A stretch of 64,000 bases of DNA from Amycolatopsis sp. NBC_01480 (GCF_036227205.1 NZ_CP109442.1:7068001-7132000); one strand, 5' to 3'. Positions 48,738 to 57,849 are shown, counted from the first letter of the stretch. The notes: generated by a model from the sequence alone, not told the origin. Numbers and translations are program-made.

Positions 48738-49521
48738 GGCATCGGTCCGGTGCTTTGAGCGGTGCCGTGCCGAGCACCTGCAGGACCAGCGCGGTGACGG
48801 CCGGGTCGGTGGGCAGGTCGCCGTGCGCGGCGGTGTCGGCGGGGCAGATCCCTTGCAGGGCAACGTTCACCGCGCCGTCGAGCCGGGCCGACTCGGGCGG
48901 GGTGACGGTCTCGTCGCGCTCCGTCCACACCGAAAGCCACGGCAGGCCGGACGGGAGCGGCGGCAGCCGGCTGAGCAGGGGACTGCCGGGGATCAGCTGC
49001 TGACACGCGGTCGGGCACGCGCCGGGGACCAGCCCGCCGCCCGCCGCGGCGAGGCCGGTGCCGTGCATCGGCGCGCCGAGCGTGACGACGCGGCGGGCCT
49101 GGTGCTCGCCGCCGTCCCGCGCCACCCAGAGCCGCGCCACCACCCCGCCGGCCGAATAGCCGATCACGTCGACGGACGGGGCGCCGTTCACGTACGCGCG
49201 CTCCACCGCGTCGGCGAGGACGCCGACCTGCTGCTCGAGGTCACCGGTCCCGTCGCCGACCAGGGTGAGCACCTGCGCGTCGCGGCCGGTCGCCCGGTGG
49301 ATCCGGTCGGCGAGCTGCAGCAGCCCGCCGCGCCCGCCGCCGTAACCGGGCACCATCAGCACCGGGCCGGGCCGGTCCTGGGCGGGACTGCCGGACTCGG
49401 GCGCGGCGCTGGATCCGGCCGTGGTCAGCACCGCGGCGACCACCCCGGCAACGGCCACCAGCGCCACGCCGCCGAGCAGCAGACGGCGGCGGGGGCTCAG
49501 GGCGCGCCAGGGGTTCCGCAT
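48727..49521 (-). CDS. Secreted or membrane-anchored lipase-like alpha/beta hydrolase
   Basis: This 264-residue product has an N-terminal anchor (LLLGGVALVAVAGVVAAVLTT) and an esterase/lipase domain: VLMVPGYGGGRGGLLQLADRI (oxyanion loop), VDVIGYSAGGVVARLWV (nucleophile Ser in G-Y-S-A-G), VVTLGAPMHGT and four cysteines likely in disulfides outside the cell. It probably cleaves lipid esters. The ATG at 49521 is chosen because the upstream extension is encoded by the tandem intergenic repeat. Confidence 0.83.
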   Translation of the reverse strand: MRNPWRALSPRRRLLLGGVALVAVAGVVAAVLTTAGSSAAPESGSPAQDRPGPVLMVPGYGGGRGGLLQLADRIHRATGRDAQVLTLVGDGTGDLEQQVGVLADAVERAYVNGAPSVDVIGYSAGGVVARLWVARDGGEHQARRVVTLGAPMHGTGLAAAGGGLVPGACPTACQQLIPGSPLLSRLPPLPSGLPWLSVWTERDETVTPPESARLDGAVNVALQGICPADTAAHGDLPTDPAVTALVLQVLGTAPLKAPDRCLSS

Positions 49522-49559
49522 ACCTCCATGGTGCCTGTGCTGCTGAGGTGATGCGCCCC

Positions 49560-49649
49560 AATGTGGCGTTGGGTGCGTTGGGCGCAACGAATGTGGCGTT
49601 CGGTGCGTTGAGCGCACCCAATGTGGCATTGGGGCGCTGCGCCGGGTCA
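49560..49649. repeat. 30-bp tandem repeat between lipase and SnoaL genes
   Basis: Three units starting AATGTGGC at 49560, 49590 and 49620 repeat with a 30-bp period. The first two agree at 26 of 30 positions and the third diverges after 10 bases. Each unit holds a GTGCGTT...GCGCA(A/C) dyad. The array reaches the stop of the SnoaL-like gene. Confidence 0.7.
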
Positions 49650-50039
49650 GGCGCCGGCGGCCTCGCGCTGGATCTGCTCGAACTGCGCGCCCATCGCGGC
49701 GGACAGGGCCTGGGCGGCGGACAGCGGGCGGACCATCACCGTCAGCTCGTCGACCAGGCCGTTCTCGTCGAGGTGGAGGAAGTCGGCGCCCTCGACCCGG
49801 GTGTCGCCGATCCGGGCTTCGAAGACCAGCGCGTGGGCGCGGCCGTCTTCGCCGCTCAGCTCGCGCACGTAACGGAAGTCCTCGAACACCCGCAGCACCC
49901 CGCGCAGGATCGCGGCCGTGATCGCCTTGCCCGGGTACGGCCGGAACGCCACCGGGCTGGTGAACACGACGTTCTCCGCCAGCGCCGCGGCGATCGCGTC
50001 CGGATCGCGTGCCTCGACGGCTTCGCGGAAGCTCTTCAT
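49647..50039 (-). CDS. SnoaL-like / NTF2-fold protein
   Basis: This 130-residue protein has the cone-shaped SnoaL/NTF2 pattern: FREAVEARDPDAIAAALAENVVFTSPVAFRPYPGKAITAAILRGVLRVFEDFRY, followed by strands (HALVFEARIGDTRVEGADFLHLDENGLVDELTVMVRPLSA). Members are isomerases, hydrolases or ligand-binding proteins. No substrate can be inferred from the neighbours. Confidence 0.88.
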   Translation of the reverse strand: MKSFREAVEARDPDAIAAALAENVVFTSPVAFRPYPGKAITAAILRGVLRVFEDFRYVRELSGEDGRAHALVFEARIGDTRVEGADFLHLDENGLVDELTVMVRPLSAAQALSAAMGAQFEQIQREAAGA

Positions 50040-50242
50040 GCCCTACCTCGATCTTCTCGGCTCGGATGGCTGTCCCGGACAGCTTAGGTGCCGGCCGAGT
50101 CCTCTGTGGCCGCTGCCGAGCTTGTCACGGTGGCGCCGGGGTTGGCCGGAATGTCCTTGTCCACGGCGATTTCCGGCCGCTGGCGGGGATCTTGGCGCCG
50201 GTAGGCTGGCGACGTCAGCAAGATCGGCGAACAGGAGTGCGC

Positions 50243-51094
50243 ATGAAGATCGGGATCGGCCTGCCGAACCAGGTGCGGGACATGGACCCCCGGGTCCTGC
50301 CCGGATGGGCGCGGCGGGCTGAGGAGGCGGGGTTCTCGACGTTGGGCACGGTGGGGCGCACGGCGTACCCCGGCGTGATGGACACTGTCGCGCTGGCCGC
50401 GGCCGCGGGCGCGACCGAGCGGATCGGGCTGCTCAGCAACGTGATGCTCGCGCCGGTGTGGCCGCCGGTGCTGCTGGCGAAGGAACTCGCCGGCATCGAC
50501 GGCGTCTCCGGGCACCGCCTGACGCTCGGCCTCGGCATCGGCGCCCGCGAGGACGACTTCGTCGTGGACGGGCTGGGCCCGAAGGGCCTCGGCAAGCGGA
50601 TCGACGCCGACCTCGAGACCTACCGGAGCGTCTGGGACGCGGAGCCCATCGGCGGCGGGGTCAACCCCGCGGTCCCGCCGGGCACGCGCCGGGTGCCGCT
50701 CCTGTTCGGCGGCGGGGCACCGGCTTCGTTCGCCCGGATGGCGCGGTGGGGCGAGGGGTACGTCGGCGGTTCCATGCCGCCGGAGATGGTGGCCGGTTCG
50801 TTCGACCAGGCCCGCGCGGCGTGGAAGGAAGCGGGCCGCGAGGGATCGCCCCGGCTGGTGGCGATCGCCTACTTCGCGCTCGCGGACCCAGAGCAGGGCC
50901 GCAGCAAGGTGCACGACTACTACAGCAACTTCGGCGATTTCGCCGACATGATCGCCAGCGGCATCCGAAGCACGGCCGACGACCTCCGCAAGGCGGTTTC
51001 GGACTTCGCGGACCTCGGCGCGGACGAACTGATCTTCAACCCGGCCACCGACAACCCGGCCGATATCGAAGCCCTCGCCGAAATCGTGCTGTAG
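50243..51094 (+). CDS. LLM-class flavin/F420-dependent oxidoreductase
   Basis: The 283-residue product has a luciferase-like barrel: MKIGIGLPNQVRDMDP, LLSNVMLAPVWPPVLLAKELAGIDGVSGHRLTLGLGIGAREDDF, VPLLFGGGAPASFARMARWGEGY and a C-terminal GADELIFNPATDN. In mycolic and related actinobacteria such proteins commonly use F420. The ATG at 50243 matches the family N-terminus. It stands between two leftward genes, alone on the plus strand. Confidence 0.9.
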   Translation: MKIGIGLPNQVRDMDPRVLPGWARRAEEAGFSTLGTVGRTAYPGVMDTVALAAAAGATERIGLLSNVMLAPVWPPVLLAKELAGIDGVSGHRLTLGLGIGAREDDFVVDGLGPKGLGKRIDADLETYRSVWDAEPIGGGVNPAVPPGTRRVPLLFGGGAPASFARMARWGEGYVGGSMPPEMVAGSFDQARAAWKEAGREGSPRLVAIAYFALADPEQGRSKVHDYYSNFGDFADMIASGIRSTADDLRKAVSDFADLGADELIFNPATDNPADIEALAEIVL

Positions 51095-51128
51095 CTCGTC
51101 GCGGCTTTGCGCCCGGCCCTGCTCTGGT

Positions 51129-52739
51129 TCAGGGGGCCGGGCGCAGGGCGTCTTGCAGGGCGGCCAAACCGACCGGCCCGACCGCGAGCGCGTCGTGGTG
51201 CCAGTCGCGGAGCGTGAAGCCCGGGCGGGACGACGCTTCCTCACGGGCCTGGAGCCACGCGCGTTCGCCGAGTTTGTACGCGATGGCCTGGCCCGGCCAG
51301 CCCAGGTAACGCACCACCTCGGCGTGGACCTGGTGCGGGGCGGCCAGTCCGCGTTCGCGCAGGATGTGGCAGGCGGTGTCGAAGTCCCAGCGGGAGCCGT
51401 CCGGTAGGGGCAGGTCCAGGTGGGCGCCGATGTCGATGACCACGCGGGCGGCGCGCATGGCCGAGCCCGACAGCATGCCCAGGCGGGTGCCGGGTTCGGC
51501 GTACCAGCCGAGTTCGTCCGCCAGGCGCTCCGCGTACAGCGCCCAGCCCTCGGCGTGACCGCTGACCGAGTAGACCCGCGCGAAGCGGCTGACCCGGTCG
51601 GCGGCCAGCTTCGCGGTGCCGACCTGCAGATGGTGGCCCGGCACGCCCTCGTGGAACACCGTGGTCAGCTCACGCCAGACGGTGAACCGCTCCCGCCCGC
51701 CCAACGGCCACCACGTGCGGCCCGGACGGCCGCCGTCCTCACTGGGGCCGGTGTAATACGGGGCGCCGGACGCCGAGCCCCGCGCGATCGTCACGTCCAG
51801 CGTCCGCAGGGGTTCCGGGATGTCGAAGTGCTCCGCCGCTGCTCCCAGGGCGTGCTCGTGGGCCGCGCGGAGCCAGTCCACATAGGACTCTTCGCCTGTG
51901 ACGCTGTACGCGGCGTCCAGGATTTCCTGCGCCTGCGCGACACTCGCGCCCGGGCGCACCCGCGCGGCCTCCGTCGCCAGCTCGCTCTCGATCCGTGCCA
52001 GCTCGGCCCAGCCCCACTCGTAGGCCTCGGCCAGGTCGACGTCCGCGCCCAGGCTCAGCCGCGCGCCCGCCGCGTAACGCTCAGCGCCGACGCCGTCCAC
52101 CTCGCTCGCGCGGGGCGCGTACTCGTCACGCAAGTAGGTGGCCAGACCGGCGTACCCGCGGTAGGCGGCGTCGGCTGCGGCGCGCAACTCGGTGGTCAAG
52201 GGGCCGTCGCCGTAACCGTCCAGGAGGGTCTCGTGCACTCCGGCGTAACGGTCGGCCTGCGCGGCTGCCTCCAGCGCCTGGCGCCGCGCGGCGGGCAGGC
52301 CCCGGTCGAGGCCCTCGCCCAGCGCCGAACGCCAGCCGGCCAGCATGGGCTCCACCCCGGCCAGCCGCAGGGCGATGACGTGCCAGTCTTCGTCGCCGGT
52401 GCGCGGCAGCATGTCGACGGAATCGCGCACCGAGGTCAGGATCCCGAAATGCGCCTTGACCGTGCGCAGCGGCTCGCCCAGATCGTGCCACGCGAGCTGC
52501 GCCTCGAGCCGTTCCCGCAGATGCGCGCCCGCGATCCGGTCCTGCTCCGACTCCGGTGTGAGCGCACCCAGCGCGGCGAGCGTGCGGCGGGCCAGCTCGG
52601 CCCTCGCTTCGACGCCTTCGGGGCCGTAATCGGTGAGCGCGGCCGGATCGGCAGCGATCCCGCGCATCGTCGCCATCACCGGGTCCAGTGCGGCTTCGGC
52701 GGTCACATGGTCGTCGGAGAGCTGGAAGATCGGCGTCAC
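51129..52739 (-). CDS. DUF885-family putative metallopeptidase
   Basis: The 536-residue protein is a DUF885 member. It has the zinc motif TTVFHEGVPGHHLQ (H-E-G-x-P-G-H-H), followed by a downstream SGHAEGWALYAERLADELGWY that supplies further conserved residues. The C-terminus YLGWPGQAIAYKLGERAWLQ is also conserved. The family is distantly related to M2/M3 metallopeptidases. No signal peptide; probably cytoplasmic. Start GTG at 52739. Confidence 0.9.
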   Translation of the reverse strand: MTPIFQLSDDHVTAEAALDPVMATMRGIAADPAALTDYGPEGVEARAELARRTLAALGALTPESEQDRIAGAHLRERLEAQLAWHDLGEPLRTVKAHFGILTSVRDSVDMLPRTGDEDWHVIALRLAGVEPMLAGWRSALGEGLDRGLPAARRQALEAAAQADRYAGVHETLLDGYGDGPLTTELRAAADAAYRGYAGLATYLRDEYAPRASEVDGVGAERYAAGARLSLGADVDLAEAYEWGWAELARIESELATEAARVRPGASVAQAQEILDAAYSVTGEESYVDWLRAAHEHALGAAAEHFDIPEPLRTLDVTIARGSASGAPYYTGPSEDGGRPGRTWWPLGGRERFTVWRELTTVFHEGVPGHHLQVGTAKLAADRVSRFARVYSVSGHAEGWALYAERLADELGWYAEPGTRLGMLSGSAMRAARVVIDIGAHLDLPLPDGSRWDFDTACHILRERGLAAPHQVHAEVVRYLGWPGQAIAYKLGERAWLQAREEASSRPGFTLRDWHHDALAVGPVGLAALQDALRPAP

Positions 52740-52960
52740 CGGGCCACGCTATACCCGGGTCTGGTGGGTCCGGCAAACGATTGGCGCTAGCTGGGTTCAC
52801 GGCGACCGGACCGCGCTGACCGGTCGACGCTTGCCCGGGGCTGGGCTGCCCGGGCCATGCCTGCTGGACGACGTTGCCCGGTCAGCGCTTCCCGGGCCCG
52901 CCCCGATCCGGTCGGCGCGGATCGAGTCCACATCGGACAGCGCGGGCGGTCAGTGGGCGG

Positions 52961-53167
52961 TCAGTGGCCGGATCGGTCGCTGACGAGGCCGTCGGCCGGT
53001 TTGAGGCCGAGGACTTCCAGGAGCAGGGCGCAGTCCTCGGCGTCGGTGGATCTTGACGCGACTGTGCGGGCGCAGCGGTGACGTTGCTCCGGCGTGAGGC
53101 CGAACGGGTCCGGCAGCGGCACCGGCTCGGACGGCGGCCACTTCGACGCGTGCCGGGCCGGCTTCAC
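52961..53167 (-). CDS. Small conserved hypothetical protein, 68 aa
   Basis: The product ends PLPDPFGLTPEQRHRCARTVASRSTDAEDCALLLEVLGLKPADG. Its two Cys and the FGLTPEQR...DAEDCALLLEVLGL pattern look like a small conserved actinobacterial helical protein. The GTG at 53167 overlaps the stop of the upstream small gene in a GTGA junction, supporting a coupled pair. Function unknown. Confidence 0.55.
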   Translation of the reverse strand: MKPARHASKWPPSEPVPLPDPFGLTPEQRHRCARTVASRSTDAEDCALLLEVLGLKPADGLVSDRSGH

Positions 53168-53559
53168 CGTTCGCTCCGGGGCGTGTCCGGCGGGCGGGCG
53201 TCCAGGATGTCGGTGGCGCGCACCAGATCGGCGGGGGAGTCCGCGGCGGCTTCGTACGGCCGGACGGGCACCCAAGTGGTCCCCGTGTGCTCATCCCGAA
53301 GACTGCGGCCCGCGACCGTCCCGCCACGCTCCTGCCAACCCGGCGCCGGGACCTTCGCGGCACTGCCACGGGCGCTGGAGCCATAGCTGCCAGAGGCGGC
53401 ACGGTAGCTGCGATGGATGCGGCAGCGATAACGGACCTGCCAGCCCGGCGGGTAACCGCCACCATGCCGGGTGGGCCAGGCCCGCTCCCCGGGAGCAACG
53501 GTGTCCGGCCGCCCCGCGGCCACCGCACTCGGCCGCCCCGAATCCGCTGCCTCAGTCAT
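53164..53559 (-). CDS. Hypothetical protein, 131 aa, coupled to the next small gene
   Basis: The frame starts at ATG 53559 and contains YPPGWQVRYRCRIHRSYRAASGSYG, then TTWVPVRPYEAAADSPADLVRATDILDARPPDTP. It has two or more Trp-x-Pro-type motifs and a basic middle. Codon use is less extreme than in other genes here, but the GTGA overlap with the following gene supports both. No family recognised. Confidence 0.5.
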   Translation of the reverse strand: MTEAADSGRPSAVAAGRPDTVAPGERAWPTRHGGGYPPGWQVRYRCRIHRSYRAASGSYGSSARGSAAKVPAPGWQERGGTVAGRSLRDEHTGTTWVPVRPYEAAADSPADLVRATDILDARPPDTPRSER

Positions 53560-53960
53560 GGTCGGCTCTTCGGCTCGTCCGGCGACCTGGCCAGCGGGGA
53601 AGGGGCTGGGAAGGATCGGAAGGATCGCGTGGGCTGTTATCCGCCAAGAGCACCTGCTCGCTCCGCTCTGCTCGGGACGCGTTTCGGGTCGCCGAGGTCC
53701 GGGGCGGTGTTCCAGAGTAGGCGCCGTGACGGCCGCATGGCTCGGCCAGCCGGGTGGTTCACGAATGGATCAACGGTAAAGGTAGGAACTCTACTCACGG
53801 TAGGGCGGCAAAAACCCGGCCCGAACCTGTCCCGTATTGTCCGGAAAACCCCATCGCGCCCCAAGAATGACCAGGATCCAGCCTCGCGAAGGTAGTTACG
53901 GACGACCCAGGTGTGACTATATTCATCTGATGTCTATCCGCTGACCTGTCGGAGAGCCTG
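53560..53960. other. Gap without a supported gene
   Basis: This gap separates the small leftward pair from the secreted beta-helix gene. The part from about 53760 to 53940 is A/T-richer (for example TGACTATATTCATCTG near 53924) and probably holds the promoter of the beta-helix gene. No RNA gene or repeat was found. Confidence 0.5.
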
Positions 53961-56567
53961 ATGCGAATCGTCACCGTTGCCGCGCACCTGGTCACCGCTG
54001 TAGCCACCGTCGCGGCCGTCGGCGCCGTCCCGGGGAGAGCGCCCGATCTGCTTTACGCCGCGCCGTCCGGGCACGGCTCGTCCTGTAGCGCCACCGCTCC
54101 GTGCGATCTGGCCACCGCGCGCGACCACGTTCGCGGGCTGATCCCGCATGCGCAGGGCGACGTCGTGGTCCAGCTGAGTGGCGGGACCTACCGGCTGACC
54201 GCGCCGTTGCGGCTGGGCGTGCAGGACTCCGGCACTCCCGGCCACCAGGTCGTCTACCGCGCCGCGCCCGGGCAGAAACCGGTGCTCAGCGGTGCGATCC
54301 AGGTGACCGGCTTCCAGAAGACCGACGCAGCCAAGAACATCTACCGCGCGACGGTGCCGAAGGGGACCGCGAGCCGGAACCTGTTCGTCGACGGCGTTCG
54401 CGCGCAGCGGGCCCGCTCGGCGCAGGACCCCGGCGGGTTCTCGGCGACGGCCACCGGGTTCGCGACCGCCGACCCGGCCTACACCTCGTGGACCAACGCG
54501 AGCCAGGTCGAGGTCGTCGCGAACAACGCGTGGAAACAGCTGCGCTGCCCGCTGGCCTCGATCACCCCAGGCGCGTCCGGCGGCTCCGCGCTGACCGTCG
54601 ACCCCGGCTGCTGGAACAACAACCACAGCGCGGTCCCGAACCCGGGCTTCCCGTTCAACGGCGCGGGCCTGCCCACGCTCGACCGCGTCACCTGGCTCGA
54701 AAACGCCTACCAGCTGCTCGGCACCCCCGGGCAGTTCTACCTCGACAGCGCCGCCGGCTACCTCTACTACGTGCCGCGCCCCGGCGAAGACCTGGCGAAG
54801 GCCGACGTCGAGCTGCCCGTCGCGTCCGAGCTGCTCGACCTGTCCGGCACGCCCGGGCACCTCGCGCCGCTGAACGACTCGGACTGGCGCGCCACCTACA
54901 CCGGCACCTGGAGCTACTCCTCGGGACGGCCGACCGGCGACCTGGGCGGCGACGTCCACTACACGCAGCAGAACGGCGACGCCGTCTCGTACGCCTTCAC
55001 CGGCACCGGGCTCCAGATCCTCACCGAGACCAACTCCGACGAGGGCGACCTGGACGTCTACGTCGACGGCGCCAAGGTCTCCACGGCTTCGGCCAAGAGC
55101 GCCGAGCGGCTCGCGCAGCAGGCCATCGTCTCGGTCACCGGGCTGCCGCAAGGGAAACACACCGTGCGCGTGGTCAAAACGAGCGGTGACTACCTGCTCA
55201 TCGACGGCTTCACCGTGATCCCCGACGTGATCGCGCCCGTACACGACATCTCCTTCAGTGGCTTGACTTTCGCCGGCACCGCCTGGAACACGCCGACCAC
55301 CGCCGGTTACGTCGACAACCAGGCCGGCGTGCTGTGGGACCCGGCAACGCACGCGCCGATCCGCATCCCGGCCGCCGTGCGGGTGCACCGGGGCGCGCGG
55401 ATCGCGTTCACCGGCGTCACCGTCCAGCACACCGGGACCGCGGGCATCGACTTCGCCGACCAGACGCAGGACTCCACACTGTCGGGCAGCTCCATCACCG
55501 ACACCTCGGGCGGCGGGGTCGCCGTCGGCGAGGTCGACGACTACTACCAGACCCAGCCCGCGCTGATGACCAGCGGCAACACCGTGTCCGGCAACGTCAT
55601 CCAGCACCCCGGGCAGGAGTACCAGGACGCGGTCGGCGTCTGGGTGGGCACCAGCCGCGGGACCACGCTGGCGCACAACGACATCGGCTACACGCCGTAC
55701 TCCGGCGTCTCGATCGGCTGGGGCTGGGGCTGGGCGTCGAGCTGCGCGCTGCAGGCGAAACAGGGCCTGCCCGACCCGTGCAAACATGGCACCACCTACA
55801 CCGGCGGCAACCACGTGACCGCCAACCACGTGCACAGCGTGATGGGCGTGCTGAACGACGGCGGCCCGGTCTACACCCTCGGCGGCCAGTCGTCCGGCTC
55901 GGACTTCACCGGCAACGTGCTGGGCGAGTGCGTCAACGGCTGCAACGAGATCTACCACGACGAGGGCAGCTCGCTCTGGGACACGCACGGCAACGTGGTG
56001 CGGATGAGCAACGGCTCCCCGTGGCTGCACCTGTGGACGCCGACCATCCACGACGACCACATCTACGGCAACTACTCCGACACCGCCCAGTACCAGAACA
56101 ACGGCACCAATATCACCCTCGAACAGTCCACAGTGGTCCCGGACGGGCGCTGGCCCGCGGCGGCGCAGGCGATCATCGACGCCGCCGGCCCCGGCACCCC
56201 GCCCGGCCCGGTGATCGACGACGACGACCTCCGGATCGCCTACCTCGGCACCTGGTCCTCCAGCGGCTCGCGCAACGACGGGGACCTCGAAAACGGCGTG
56301 CACTACAGCCAGCAGAACGGCGATTCCGCGGCCATCACGTTCACCGGCACCGGGATCAGCTTCCTCACCGAGACCAATTCCGACGAGGGCGATATCGCCG
56401 TCACCCTCGACGGGGTTTCGAAAGGAACGGTCAGCGCGAACACTGCCCAGCGGCAAGCTCAGGTCCCCGTTTATTCGGTGACCGGGCTCGCTGCCGGACA
56501 GCACACGCTGACCGTTTCGAAAGCGAGCGGAACCTATTTCCTGGTGGACGGGTTCCGTATTTCCTGA
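53961..56567 (+). CDS. Secreted right-handed beta-helix protein with duplicated beta-sandwich module
   Basis: The 868-residue protein has a signal peptide (MRIVTVAAHLVTAVATVAAVGAVPG) and a Cys-containing start (GHGSSCSATAPCDLATARDHV, typical of beta-helix hydrolases), with the pectate-lyase-like repeats at about 430-740 (SGNTVSGNVIQHPG, GNHVTANHVHSVMG, HGNVVRMSNGS). Two homologous modules of about 115 residues lie at about 305-418 and 753-868; both contain FTGTG, TETNSDEGD and a YLLIDGF or YFLVDGF ending. It is probably a glycan-active enzyme of the wall or plant polymer; exact family unclear. ATG follows GGAGAG. Confidence 0.82.
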   Translation: MRIVTVAAHLVTAVATVAAVGAVPGRAPDLLYAAPSGHGSSCSATAPCDLATARDHVRGLIPHAQGDVVVQLSGGTYRLTAPLRLGVQDSGTPGHQVVYRAAPGQKPVLSGAIQVTGFQKTDAAKNIYRATVPKGTASRNLFVDGVRAQRARSAQDPGGFSATATGFATADPAYTSWTNASQVEVVANNAWKQLRCPLASITPGASGGSALTVDPGCWNNNHSAVPNPGFPFNGAGLPTLDRVTWLENAYQLLGTPGQFYLDSAAGYLYYVPRPGEDLAKADVELPVASELLDLSGTPGHLAPLNDSDWRATYTGTWSYSSGRPTGDLGGDVHYTQQNGDAVSYAFTGTGLQILTETNSDEGDLDVYVDGAKVSTASAKSAERLAQQAIVSVTGLPQGKHTVRVVKTSGDYLLIDGFTVIPDVIAPVHDISFSGLTFAGTAWNTPTTAGYVDNQAGVLWDPATHAPIRIPAAVRVHRGARIAFTGVTVQHTGTAGIDFADQTQDSTLSGSSITDTSGGGVAVGEVDDYYQTQPALMTSGNTVSGNVIQHPGQEYQDAVGVWVGTSRGTTLAHNDIGYTPYSGVSIGWGWGWASSCALQAKQGLPDPCKHGTTYTGGNHVTANHVHSVMGVLNDGGPVYTLGGQSSGSDFTGNVLGECVNGCNEIYHDEGSSLWDTHGNVVRMSNGSPWLHLWTPTIHDDHIYGNYSDTAQYQNNGTNITLEQSTVVPDGRWPAAAQAIIDAAGPGTPPGPVIDDDDLRIAYLGTWSSSGSRNDGDLENGVHYSQQNGDSAAITFTGTGISFLTETNSDEGDIAVTLDGVSKGTVSANTAQRQAQVPVYSVTGLAAGQHTLTVSKASGTYFLVDGFRIS

Positions 56568-56573
56568 GCCTGC

Positions 56574-56624
56574 CGTCAAGGCCTCCTTGCCTGCGTCGGA
56601 CGCGGGTAAGGAGGCCTTGACGGA
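56574..56624. terminator. Hairpin element between convergent genes (homologue of 23250-23296)
   Basis: Perfect 16-bp arms CCGTCAAGGCCTCCTT (56574-56589) and AAGGAGGCCTTGACGG (56609-56624), with further pairing inside the 19-nt loop. It lies between the stops of the beta-helix gene and the SGNH gene, able to terminate both. Its 47-nt core matches the element at 23250-23296. Confidence 0.75.
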
Positions 56625-56634
56625 CTTCAGCAGC

Positions 56635-57849
56635 TCAGCGGGTCAGCAGCCGCAGGTCGATCGCGTCGGCCATGGCCTGCATGCCGGCCTCGTTCGGGTG
56701 CAGGTGGTCACCCGAGTTGAAGGCCGGCCGCAGCGCCGCCGGATCGGAGGGGTCTTGCATCGCCTGGTCGAAGTCCACGACGCCGTCGAACGCCCCGCTG
56801 GTGCGGATCCAGGCGTTCGCCGCCTGGCGGATCGCCTCGGCGGGCGGGCTGTAGTAGTCCGCGCCCTTGTCCGGCAGCATGGTGCCGCCGATGATCCGCA
56901 CGCCGGCGCGGTGCGCCTGGTCGATCAGCGCGCGGTAGCCGTTGATCAGGTCCTGCGCGGTGAGCGGCGCGCCGTCCGGGCCGGCGTTGTTGCCGATGTC
57001 GTTGATGCCCTCCATCAGGATCACCGTGCGGACGCCGGGCTGGGCCAGCGCGTCGTGGCCGAACCGCTTCAGCGCGCTGACGCCCTGCCAGATGTTCGGC
57101 ACGTCGGTGAGCACCCGGTTGCCGCCGAGCCCGGCGTCGACCACGGCGGTCGGGCGCGGGCCGGCGAGCCGGCGGGCCAGGTCGTCGGGCCAGCGGTGGT
57201 ACACGCTCGCGGGCGTGTTGTAGCCGTCGGTGATGGAGTCGCCGAACGCGACGACGGTCCCGGTGGCGGCGGGGGAGAGCACGTCGAGCCCGGCCAGGTA
57301 GTACCAGGAAGTCGTTGCGGTGACGTAGTTCCCGTCCTCGTCCTCGGCCGCGTGGTTGCCGGGCTTGGACAGGTAGGAGACGTCGAACGCGTCCGAGTGC
57401 CAGGTCGCCGAGCTGGTGGCCTGCGGCAGGTAGAGACTCACCAGCACGTTCTGCTCGGCGCGCACGGGCATCGGGATCGGATCGCTGACCACCTCCTGGC
57501 CGGCCGGGATGGTCAGCGTCCGCGCGTGCGAGAACGTGACCGCCCGCTGCGACCCCGCGACCGCCGTCGCCCGGTCCGCCTGCAGGCCCACGCTCACCGC
57601 GCCGACGGCCAGGGGGGTGGTGCCGCGCAGATTCGACAGGTGCAGGCGTAGGCCCGCGCCGCCGACGCTCGGGTGGGCCACCATCCGCAGTGTCTGATCG
57701 GTGAAGTTCGGCCCGCCGATGGTCATGCTCGGGGACCAGGAAGAAATCCACGGTCCATTCGGATGAGCCGCCGCGGTGGCATTATTCGTGCTGCCCATTA
57801 TTCCCAGAATTACCGCCATCGCGCACAGCAATGTCTTCTTTGTCATCAC
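56635..57849 (-). CDS. Secreted SGNH/GDSL esterase
   Basis: The 404-residue product has a signal peptide (TLLCAMAVILGIMGSTNNATAAA), an N-terminal beta-sandwich (about 30-190; QTLRMVAHPSVGGAGLRLHLSNLRG) and an SGNH hydrolase domain with VVAFGDSITDGY (block I Ser), GLGGNRVL (block II Gly), ILMEGINDIGN (block III Asn) and GDHLHPNEAGM (block V Asp-His). It probably deacetylates polysaccharide such as xylan or pectin. Confidence 0.9.
   Translation of the reverse strand: MMTKKTLLCAMAVILGIMGSTNNATAAAHPNGPWISSWSPSMTIGGPNFTDQTLRMVAHPSVGGAGLRLHLSNLRGTTPLAVGAVSVGLQADRATAVAGSQRAVTFSHARTLTIPAGQEVVSDPIPMPVRAEQNVLVSLYLPQATSSATWHSDAFDVSYLSKPGNHAAEDEDGNYVTATTSWYYLAGLDVLSPAATGTVVAFGDSITDGYNTPASVYHRWPDDLARRLAGPRPTAVVDAGLGGNRVLTDVPNIWQGVSALKRFGHDALAQPGVRTVILMEGINDIGNNAGPDGAPLTAQDLINGYRALIDQAHRAGVRIIGGTMLPDKGADYYSPPAEAIRQAANAWIRTSGAFDGVVDFDQAMQDPSDPAALRPAFNSGDHLHPNEAGMQAMADAIDLRLLTR

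Noticed and set aside
49560..49649. 30-bp tandem repeats considered as a CRISPR array
   Set aside because: The repeats are adjacent without unique spacers and no cas gene is present.
53934..56579. 881-residue minus-strand open frame opposite the beta-helix gene
   Set aside because: It mirrors the real gene and reads as Val/Gly/Arg-rich noise; the plus frame has a signal peptide and recognisable repeats.
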